From Methanocellales archaeon (lineage in GTDB: Archaea; Halobacteriota; UBA148; JAUWXC01): a stretch of 5,843 bases of DNA. The stretch is from positions 1-5,843 of the forward strand of contig JAUWXC010000051.1 in NCBI GenBank assembly GCA_030616565.1, in the 5' to 3' direction. The notes beneath the pieces are model-generated. The model had not been told where the DNA came from, ran no database searches, and saw only the letters and a list, made by a program, of their open reading frames with translations. Shown here piece after piece: positions 1-4,820 of this stretch. Position 1 is the stretch's first letter; the number at the start of each line of letters is the position of its first letter. Made by a program: the position numbers and the translations under genes.

Positions 1-17
1 ATTAAGTGTCACTTAAT
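1..17. repeat. Perfect 8-base inverted repeat at window edge
   Basis: ATTAAGTG and CACTTAAT flank a single T, giving a 17-base interrupted palindrome. It lies 10 bases beyond the stop codon of the Yip1 gene that ends at 27. It could be a dyad operator for a gene left of the window or a weak transcript-end hairpin. There is no clear T-run on the minus strand here, and the AT-rich setting makes chance palindromes more likely. Confidence 0.35.
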
Positions 18-26
18 AACCTATTA

Positions 27-650
27 TCAAACGAGTAATGAATTTATCATTCCTCCAACAAACATTGCAATGACAAAGGTTCCAACTGCTCTCTTTGTGC
101 TGAATTTATGAGCTTCTCTACAAGCGAGTATAGTTAATATAATTCCCCAAGTTCCGATTAGGAAAGCTATTGCACCAAGAGAAATGTTTATAGGTGTAAA
201 TAACTCTTTTAATAAAGGAAGCATTTGTGTAGCAAATTGTTCTGCTGCCTCTTCTGTAGCAACTTGTTCTTGCAAAAGATGAAAAAGATCAATAATTTGT
301 CTTATGGTTCCAATGTTTAATCTTCCACCAATACCAAAAATTATCGAGGAAAAAACAGATGGTAGATGAGAGTATCCTAATGCAGAGAATAATCCTGTAA
401 ATTCTGCTTTTCCTTTAAGAAATCTACCGATGTAATAAGTAAGAACTATGCAGACCATTACATTAACAAGTCCTGCAATTGCTCCGCTAACTGTAAAAAA
501 CTCAGGTAAAAAAACCCAAGATAGAAATGGCACTGTAAGAAATAGGAATACAGCACCAGTCAAATATTCTCTACCATTTTTATCAATTTCTCTGAACGCT
601 GTAACAGGATGCCTAATAACATCTTTTAATATGGTTATTCGTTTGTCCAT
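27..650 (-). CDS. Yip1-family multi-spanning membrane protein (AT-rich copy)
   Basis: Integral membrane protein of 207 residues, assigned to the Yip1 domain family. The role of archaeal and bacterial members is unknown. Five hydrophobic segments are visible at about residues 29-48, 54-76, 84-107, 153-177 and 187-206. The family-like stretch is FTGLFSALGYSHLP at residues 84-97. A hydrophilic, probably helical loop of about 45 residues separates segments 3 and 4. The frame stays open upstream to 845, but I chose the ATG at 650 because an archaeal TATA box at 671-678 is centred about 25 bases upstream of it, which fits a leaderless mRNA. The upstream codons also fall in GC-rich DNA and read as non-membrane sequence. 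An ATG at 665 would lie upstream of the predicted transcript start. GC is about 33%, against roughly 47-50% in the ABC operon, suggesting a different origin. It is a distant paralogue of the Yip1 gene at 4121-4756. Confidence 0.8.
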   Translation of the reverse strand: MDKRITILKDVIRHPVTAFREIDKNGREYLTGAVFLFLTVPFLSWVFLPEFFTVSGAIAGLVNVMVCIVLTYYIGRFLKGKAEFTGLFSALGYSHLPSVFSSIIFGIGGRLNIGTIRQIIDLFHLLQEQVATEEAAEQFATQMLPLLKELFTPINISLGAIAFLIGTWGIILTILACREAHKFSTKRAVGTFVIAMFVGGMINSLLV

Positions 651-670
651 ATGAGTTAATTTCATAAGAT

Positions 671-687
671 TATTTAAATATCTTTCT
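671..687 (-). promoter_or_regulatory. Archaeal BRE/TATA promoter for the AT-rich Yip1 gene
   Basis: Read on the minus strand, AGAAAGAT (BRE-like, 680-687) is followed by TTTAAATA (671-678). The TATA centre lies about 25 bases upstream of the ATG at 650, so the transcript probably starts at or next to the start codon. No Shine-Dalgarno sequence is seen before 650, consistent with a leaderless message. The TATTTAAATA core is palindromic, so it could also direct a plus-strand transcript starting near 700. Confidence 0.6.
675..687 (+). repeat. Left copy of a 13-base inverted repeat
   Basis: TAAATATCTTTCT here is the exact reverse complement of AGAAAGATATTTA at 901-913. The two copies bound a GC-rich block of about 210 bases. 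They could be two independent promoters sharing BRE and TATA sequence, or the terminal inverted repeats of a small element. Similarity outside the 13 bases is weak, and no flanking target-site duplication was found. Confidence 0.55.
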
Positions 688-693
688 GAAAAG

Positions 694-719
694 GCGCCCG
701 AGTCAAGGCGAGGAGGCGC
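694..719 (-). terminator. Terminator-like hairpin followed by TTTT (minus strand)
   Basis: On the minus strand, GCGCC (719-715) can pair with GGCGC (698-694) across a 16-base loop. C and TTTT follow at once (693-689). This would suit the 3' end of a minus-strand transcript crossing the GC-rich block. The stem is only five pairs, and intrinsic hairpin terminators are not the normal mode in archaea, so this call is weak. Pairing of 703-709 with 738-744 would compete with this fold. Confidence 0.2.
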
Positions 720-744
720 AAAATCGTCTAATAACAAGCCTTGA
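703..744. repeat. 7-base inverted repeat TCAAGGC / GCCTTGA
   Basis: TCAAGGC (703-709) and GCCTTGA (738-744) are perfect reverse complements separated by 28 bases. It is one of several stems in the GC-rich block and would be the left arm of any folded RNA. Its long loop makes it weaker than the two hairpins that follow. Confidence 0.4.
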
Positions 745-763
745 GATATTATGACGAATTGAC

Positions 764-793
764 GCGCTGGTTGGCACGCTTGCCAACGAGCGC
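764..793. repeat. Strong 12-pair hairpin with one mismatch
   Basis: GCGCT (764-768) pairs with AGCGC (789-793), then after a single G-G mismatch GTTGGCA (770-776) pairs with TGCCAAC (781-787), leaving a four-base loop (777-780). That makes 12 pairs in 30 bases, mostly G-C, far beyond expectation for random sequence of this length. This is the best structural element in the block and can form in RNA from either strand. Confidence 0.65.
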
Positions 794-803
794 CCAACAT
801 ATA

Positions 804-838
804 CGCATTTTCGGTGTCCGCAGGCAACGGAAAATGCG
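804..838. repeat. 9-pair perfect stem CGCATTTTC / GAAAATGCG
   Basis: CGCATTTTC (804-812) is the exact reverse complement of GAAAATGCG (830-838). The 17-base interior can be partly closed further by G814-C828 and by TG/CA and CC/GG pairs, leaving a small GCA loop at 820-822. It lies 10 bases after the 764-793 hairpin, so the two form adjacent stems. Confidence 0.6.
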
Positions 839-900
839 CTACCGCTCAATCTTCGAAGGCGGGCGAGCGATCTAAAGAGCCACTCATCAGGAGCGGGTAT

Positions 901-917
901 AGAAAGATATTTATATT
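901..917 (+). promoter_or_regulatory. Archaeal BRE/TATA-like promoter, plus strand
   Basis: AGAAAGAT (901-908) is followed by ATTTATATT (909-917), a BRE plus TATA arrangement sharing 13 bases with the divergent minus-strand promoter at 671-687. Transcription would start near 936-940, about 10-14 bases before the ATG of the small ORF at 950. It doubles as the right copy (901-913) of the inverted repeat. Confidence 0.5.
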
Positions 918-949
918 AACACAAAGGATGAACGGAATACAAAATTAAG

Positions 950-1063
950 ATGCGCATGATAGAAAAACGGAAGTTAAAACGGCTGGAAGATATTCTCGGG
1001 AAGATCGGCACAGTGCCGGATGAAGAGATCTTGGAAAAGTTCAAAGCGTTGCGTGAGGAGTGA
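950..1063 (+). CDS. Possible small charged protein, 37 residues
   Basis: Short ORF starting MRMIEKRKLKRLEDILGKI and ending in FKALREE before TGA at 1061-1063. It is rich in Lys, Arg and Glu and contains no membrane segment. It should form one or two amphipathic helices around a GTVPDEE turn. The family is not recognised; it resembles the tail of a larger protein or a small antitoxin-like peptide, but neither is demonstrated. An in-frame stop at 929-931 rules out extension upstream. Support comes from the TATA box at 901-917, placed to start transcription just before the ATG, and from a T-rich stretch at about 1098-1115 that could end the transcript. No clear Shine-Dalgarno sequence precedes it. 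It converges on the permease gene ending at 1110. The alternative is a decayed gene remnant or a chance frame. Confidence 0.4.
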   Translation: MRMIEKRKLKRLEDILGKIGTVPDEEILEKFKALREE

Positions 1064-1109
1064 CTGTTGGCTGCGTCGATCCATCACAAGAGCATCATCC
1101 TTATTATCT

Positions 1110-2309
1110 TTATTCATATCCTAAAGCTTCGATGGGGTCCAGCTTGGATGCTTGATTTGCCGGATAAACGCCGGCGACGGTTGTGGTTAACACACCAAAT
1201 GCGAGCCCCAATAGGAGTGTGCTCCACGTAACCACTATCGGAAAGTTTCCCAGCTGTCCGATCAAAAGGGATATCCCTGCTCCTAAGGCGATGCCAATTA
1301 CTCCGCTTACCAATCCCAGCAAACTTGATTCGAGCAGGAATGTTAGCCGCACATCCGTTCGAGTGGCACCTACCGCCTTCATCACGCCTATTTCTCTCAC
1401 TCTATCCTTCACCGTTAGCATCATGACGTTTGTAATGCCAATCCCTCCTACGAGGAGGGAAATCGCTCCAATTCCTGCTAGCGTGTACTTGATCATCGTA
1501 AAGACACCAGTGATGGCCTCGGAAAAGGATTTCAGAGTTAGGATTGCGTATGCCTCGTTCCTGTGAATGCGACTTAATGCTTTATCGACATTGTTTGCGA
1601 TCTCTTCTACATTTTCAACACTGTTCGCTTTTACCAAAATCTGTGAGTATGAATCATAATCCGCCAGACCTTGCAATCCTGCGTGGGTGACGAAGAGCTG
1701 ATTGTCAGGATCTCCAAATAACGAGCCTGCCCCCCATTCTTCCAGAATTCCAACGATGGTATATTCTTGTTTTTCGCCCGATTCCTCGAACAATGTTAAG
1801 TGCATTCCGGGATGAAGTTTTGCATCGAATGCAATCTCCGCTATATCGTGCCCGACTACAACACTATACACGTCCGACTTCATTAAAAACCGTCCACTCT
1901 CTATCGAATCCGCGAGAACGGCTTCTTTAGTGGGCGAGATGGAAACAACGCTTGCAGCGCTGCCCCTGTCCCTGTATTGTATGGAAGCATACAGTTGATT
2001 TCTGGGTGCTGCAGATCTAACGCCTGCTGTACTCTCTATTATGTTTATGTCCCTATCAGTTAGCTTGGCAGGCGCCTTTACTGCTTGCCTCTGAGTATGG
2101 GCCATTTGACCGCCGGGCATGACGATTATGGTGTCTAATTCCAGCTCGCCGAATGCACCGGAGACTCCTGCCTGCAATCCCTCGCCCACAGATAGCAGCA
2201 CCACTATCGCAATAACTCCAATAATAATGCCTAGGCTGGATAGCGTCGTTTTGAACTTGCTGTTGGAATAATCCAGAACGACGTACTCTAGAACGTCTGG
2301 CAGCTTCAC
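1110..2309 (-). CDS. MacB/FtsX-type ABC transporter permease
   Basis: Membrane subunit of a MacB/LolC-like ABC system, 399 residues. Family topology is visible: a cytoplasmic N-terminal helix, TM1 at about 22-44, a large extracytoplasmic MacB-PCD-like domain at about 45-268, TM2 at about 272-298, TM3 at about 324-352 and TM4 at about 359-383. The FtsX-domain hallmarks SLLVGGIGITNVMML (284-298) and VREIGVMKAVGAT (304-316) are present, as is the usual C-terminal tail YPANQASKLDPIEAL (382-396). The start is GTG at 2309, overlapping the stop of the upstream gene as GTGA. It has a Shine-Dalgarno match AGAGGT at 2317-2322, seven bases before the start. It is the last gene of the operon and should pair with the ATPase at 3438-4124. 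Such permeases typically transmit force to extracellular partners or extrude lipids, peptides or drugs; the substrate cannot be told here. Confidence 0.92.
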   Translation of the reverse strand: MKLPDVLEYVVLDYSNSKFKTTLSSLGIIIGVIAIVVLLSVGEGLQAGVSGAFGELELDTIIVMPGGQMAHTQRQAVKAPAKLTDRDINIIESTAGVRSAAPRNQLYASIQYRDRGSAASVVSISPTKEAVLADSIESGRFLMKSDVYSVVVGHDIAEIAFDAKLHPGMHLTLFEESGEKQEYTIVGILEEWGAGSLFGDPDNQLFVTHAGLQGLADYDSYSQILVKANSVENVEEIANNVDKALSRIHRNEAYAILTLKSFSEAITGVFTMIKYTLAGIGAISLLVGGIGITNVMMLTVKDRVREIGVMKAVGATRTDVRLTFLLESSLLGLVSGVIGIALGAGISLLIGQLGNFPIVVTWSTLLLGLAFGVLTTTVAGVYPANQASKLDPIEALGYE

Positions 2310-3448
2310 CGTTCAGACCTCTTGCGTTTCATATAGAGGTAATACGCCCCCATGATGACAACGAAAATCGTCATGATGCCGATGATCGCAGGATATGGTG
2401 AAGACGAAGAGGATTGTGGTGAATACGTATCTATTGTTAACGTTTTCAAGCCCGACTCGTACCACGTGCTACCGACTTTGTAGATCGCTTTAAAGGAAAT
2501 ATCTGCGCTGGTTTTGATCTCCTTTGGAGTAAGGTCAAACTGAATCGTGAACATCTCGCCAGAACCCAGGGTGCCTATGTAGTATTCTGTGGGTTTAAAG
2601 TCGACATCATCCGAGATCGGAATGACGCTGACACCTGTTACATCGTTCGATCCCACATTGACGACATCCAAAACGATCGATGCTGCTATGCCTTTTGAAA
2701 TTGATGCAGGCGCATCAACTACTATCACCCTGACATCTGAACTATCTCCCACATTCACAGAGGATACTAAGTTCTCAGAATGTAGGTTGCCACCATTTTT
2801 GTAGGTTAATCCAAAAGAGATGTCCTTTGTACCAGGGGAGATGGGATTTAAGGTGAAGTTAATGGTTCTTGTCGCATCTGGCTCCATCGTGCCGATGAAG
2901 ATCTCATTGGGGCTGAATTCAATTCCATCCGCTCTTGGAATGATACGTACGCTGTTAATCGTATTCGGTCTCGCATTTGCGACGTTCAATTCGATTTCAG
3001 TTGCACTTCCCCATGGAATCGTTGATGGAATATCTGATGCCAGGATAACGCTGGAACCATCGACTCTGATAGGAATCGGATATCTAACGCCCTGCGAACC
3101 GGATACATCGATCCAAACTTCTGGGAAATATGTGTCTTCCTTGTGAGGAGCTCTAAATACAAATGTCAGGTCTACACTTTCGCCTGGTCCAAGCAGTCCT
3201 ACGCGGTCATGGCTTACGCTTATCGCCTCCAGCTCGGGAGTGAATAAATAAGCCCGTTGGATATTTGCACTGGTGTCAGATGCCGAATTTTTGATGGTCA
3301 CCGTGACCGTTCCGACGTCTCTGGGCATCAACACTTCTGGGGAGACTTGGTAATCTGTAACCATGACTGTGGGGCTGTCTGCCGCACCCACAATCGCTGG
3401 TATGAGGAGCATCCCTACAAACAAAATACATAACAATCTAACTTTCAT
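2306..3448 (-). CDS. COG1361-type surface protein, three Ig-like repeats, membrane-anchored
   Basis: Predicted exported protein of 380 residues. A signal peptide covers about residues 1-23, with likely cleavage near VGAA. Three beta-rich repeats of about 100 residues follow, at about 26-130, 132-233 and 237-340. Repeats 2 and 3 are clearly homologous: IEFSPNEIFIGTMEP (176-190) aligns with VDFKPTEYYIGTLGS (282-296), and ISFGLTYK with ISFKAIYK. A Ser-rich linker (342-350) leads to a C-terminal membrane helix at about 354-373 and a basic KRKRSER tail. The topology therefore puts the repeats outside the cell and the tail inside. This is the COG1361 S-layer-like/CARDB-NEW3 architecture often found in archaea beside MacB-type ABC genes. 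The ATG at 3448 has a good AGGAG at 3455-3459, six bases upstream, and overlaps the ATPase gene by 11 bases. Likely role: an extracytoplasmic partner of the permease (inference). Confidence 0.85.
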   Translation of the reverse strand: MKVRLLCILFVGMLLIPAIVGAADSPTVMVTDYQVSPEVLMPRDVGTVTVTIKNSASDTSANIQRAYLFTPELEAISVSHDRVGLLGPGESVDLTFVFRAPHKEDTYFPEVWIDVSGSQGVRYPIPIRVDGSSVILASDIPSTIPWGSATEIELNVANARPNTINSVRIIPRADGIEFSPNEIFIGTMEPDATRTINFTLNPISPGTKDISFGLTYKNGGNLHSENLVSSVNVGDSSDVRVIVVDAPASISKGIAASIVLDVVNVGSNDVTGVSVIPISDDVDFKPTEYYIGTLGSGEMFTIQFDLTPKEIKTSADISFKAIYKVGSTWYESGLKTLTIDTYSPQSSSSSPYPAIIGIMTIFVVIMGAYYLYMKRKRSER

Positions 3449-4124
3449 ACTTTTCTCCTACGATCTTTCCGTCTCTTAGTCTTATGATTCTTTCGCTGTA
3501 TCCTGCAATCTCAGGATCGTGTGTGACCGTTATAATCGTTCGCCCGTCATCGTTTAGCTTCTTGAATAAACTCAGTATCTCTGCACCGGTCTTAGTATCA
3601 AGGTTTCCAGTAGGTTCGTCCGCCAGAAGAATTGTCGGATCATTGGCCAGTGCTCTCGCTATGGCGACCCTCTGACGCTCTCCACCAGATAGTTCCATGG
3701 GTTTGTGATGCATCCTATCACCGAGACCTACATCTATTAGCAGTTTCTTTGCCTTCGCCTTACGCTCAGCACGTGATAGCTCTTGATATATCATGGGTAG
3801 CTCCACATTTCTAAGTGCATCCATCCTGGGGATTAGATTGAACGTTTGAAAAACAAATCCAACCTCTTTCCCTCTTAAATGTGCGAGCTCGTTGTCTGAT
3901 AATTTGTTGACATTTCTGCCCCTGATGATGATGTCGCCGCTTGTCGGGCGATCTAGGCACCCGATCAGATTCATCAGCGTCGATTTTCCAGAGCCAGACG
4001 GTCCCATTATCGAGATGAATTCGCCATCATTTATTGTGATATTCACATCTCTTAATGCCGGCACGTCAACAGTCCCCATACGGTATGTCTTATCGACGTT
4101 GACCACATCCACGATGGTTGTCAT
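3438..4124 (-). CDS. ABC transporter ATPase, MacB/LolD type
   Basis: Stand-alone nucleotide-binding subunit of 228 residues, typical length for the LolD/MacB/FtsE class. All catalytic motifs are intact: Walker A GPSGSGKST (41-49), Q-loop Gln93 in VFQTFNLIP, signature LSGGE (145-149), Walker B ILLADE (165-170) with catalytic Glu170, D-loop GNLD (173-176) and switch His202 in TVTHD. FQTFNLIP and LADEPTGNLDT are hallmarks of this class. It hydrolyses ATP on the cytoplasmic face as a dimer to drive the permease encoded two genes downstream. The ATG at 4124 overlaps the Yip1 stop as ATGA, so translation is probably coupled; no strong Shine-Dalgarno sequence is seen. No residue needed for catalysis is missing. 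The gene symbol is left empty because macB normally denotes a fused ATPase-permease. Confidence 0.96.
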   Translation of the reverse strand: MTTIVDVVNVDKTYRMGTVDVPALRDVNITINDGEFISIMGPSGSGKSTLMNLIGCLDRPTSGDIIIRGRNVNKLSDNELAHLRGKEVGFVFQTFNLIPRMDALRNVELPMIYQELSRAERKAKAKKLLIDVGLGDRMHHKPMELSGGERQRVAIARALANDPTILLADEPTGNLDTKTGAEILSLFKKLNDDGRTIITVTHDPEIAGYSERIIRLRDGKIVGEKYES

Positions 4125-4756
4125 AGTACCATGCTTACGAAGTTGTAAATCGTGTCTAGAACATATAAGCCAACAGGAACTCCTACGACGATCGATGCGT
4201 TCTTGACGGCCATTTTTCTTGCATTTTTAACTGCGAAAATCCAGATGTATCCGCTCCACAGGGTGCATAAGATTCCGATTATCTGAGACATTAACAAAAA
4301 TGGATTATCTACCATCATTTGCATCATACTTTGTTGCATCAATTGCGGGTCTTGTAAGGAGAACTCTATTGAAGGCAGTATGCTATACCACACCAGCAAA
4401 GCAACGAAAGAGCTGAAGATCATCGGCAAAAATCCATAGCCAACGAATTCAAACGTTCTTTTGAAAGACCCCTCCGAATCGAACAGGCACGAAATCAGGT
4501 AGAACACTCCTGCTAATATCAACCAATACAAGAACGCGCCGATCAGACCACCGACAGCGCCAATTGCGGCACCAGCAGCCATAAACGGAGCGATGTCTGG
4601 TGGAAGCGATGCCATGACTTTGTTCATCACTAGTATGCTTGATGCTGCAGCAAATATTCCATTTATCAGCACTATCAAGAACGGCATCTTCAAACTGACT
4701 TTTTCTTCTGACTTTTCACCAAAAAACCAATCGGGATTGAACAATACTCTTTCCAT
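4121..4756 (-). CDS. Yip1-family membrane protein, first gene of the ABC operon
   Basis: Integral membrane protein of 211 residues in the Yip1 domain family. Five hydrophobic segments lie at about 25-45, 66-92, 106-130, 153-176 and 187-209. The diagnostic stretch GSFKRTFEFVGYGFLP (96-111) precedes segment 3. The N-terminus LFNPDWFF (5-12) resembles the short cytoplasmic lead-in of other Yip1-type proteins. The loop between segments 3 and 4 is unusually rich in Met and Gln (QLMQQSMMQMM, 138-148). The ATG at 4756 follows GTGAT (4760-4764), which matches the archaeal anti-Shine-Dalgarno end, and a TATA box sits near 4788-4795. Its coupling to the ATPase by ATGA overlap suggests it works with the transporter, perhaps as an assembly or membrane-organising factor (inference). 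No biochemical role is established for prokaryotic members. Confidence 0.85.
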   Translation of the reverse strand: MERVLFNPDWFFGEKSEEKVSLKMPFLIVLINGIFAAASSILVMNKVMASLPPDIAPFMAAGAAIGAVGGLIGAFLYWLILAGVFYLISCLFDSEGSFKRTFEFVGYGFLPMIFSSFVALLVWYSILPSIEFSLQDPQLMQQSMMQMMVDNPFLLMSQIIGILCTLWSGYIWIFAVKNARKMAVKNASIVVGVPVGLYVLDTIYNFVSMVL

Positions 4757-4759
4757 ACT

Positions 4760-4795
4760 ATCACTTCTTTATATTACCTTTACTTCCTATATATC
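4760..4795 (-). promoter_or_regulatory. Putative operon promoter and ribosome-binding site
   Basis: Reading the minus strand, GATATATA (4788-4795) is a TATA-like box whose expected start point is near 4766. That leaves a leader of about 10 bases containing GAAGTGAT (4760-4767), whose GTGAT end can pair with the archaeal 16S tail. This suggests the ABC operon has its own promoter in the 64-base gap after the glycosylase-like gene. Read-through from that gene remains possible because no terminator is visible in the gap. Confidence 0.45.
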
Positions 4796-4820
4796 ACCTA
4801 CGCGTTACCTCCAGTGCATC

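Larger units (their letters stand above)
690..900. other. GC-rich, inverted-repeat-dense intergenic block; possible structured RNA or small element
   Basis: GC rises abruptly from about 33% in the neighbouring Yip1 gene to about 55-60% over much of this block, with the first 30 bases near 70%. It contains four stem-forming repeats: 694-698 with 715-719, 703-709 with 738-744, 764-793, and 804-838. A fifth short pair, CGCTC at 843-847 and GAGCG at 865-869, brackets a CTTCGAAG palindrome. No convincing coding frame with a start is present. Outward-facing promoter-like sequences bound it on both sides. I could not match it to tRNA, rRNA or another RNA family by eye. It may be a non-coding RNA, a non-autonomous mobile element or a regulatory region between divergent genes. 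Confidence 0.45.

Noticed and set aside
764..798. Integron-type attC site suggested by GCCCAAC at 792-798
   Set aside because: No matching GTTRRRY partner lies at the right distance, and no integrase or cassette array is present.
651..845. N-terminal extension of the AT-rich Yip1 protein into the GC-rich block
   Set aside because: The open frame crosses a TATA box and two hairpins, starts only at TTG, and the residues do not resemble the family; it is open by chance in GC-rich DNA.
690..900. tRNA, rRNA fragment or C/D-box RNA in the GC-rich block
   Set aside because: No T-loop or anticodon arm pattern was found, and no recognisable rRNA core sequence. A near C-box (minus strand, around 884-890) lacks a proper first base and a D-box partner.
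671..917. Complete MITE with target-site duplication
   Set aside because: Beyond the 13-base inverted repeats the ends do not match well and no flanking direct repeat is seen, so a transposable element is kept only as a hypothesis.
763..948. Plus-strand frame open for about 60 codons through the GC-rich block, with a possible GTG start at 814
   Set aside because: It overlaps the 804-838 stem and the plus-strand promoter, has no ribosome-binding site, and its product looks like no known protein. The only ATG (928) would give six residues.
2589..4206. Plus-strand open frames opposite the ABC operon genes
   Set aside because: They lie antisense to genes with strong family motifs and intact overlaps, and none shows a recognisable domain or start signal.
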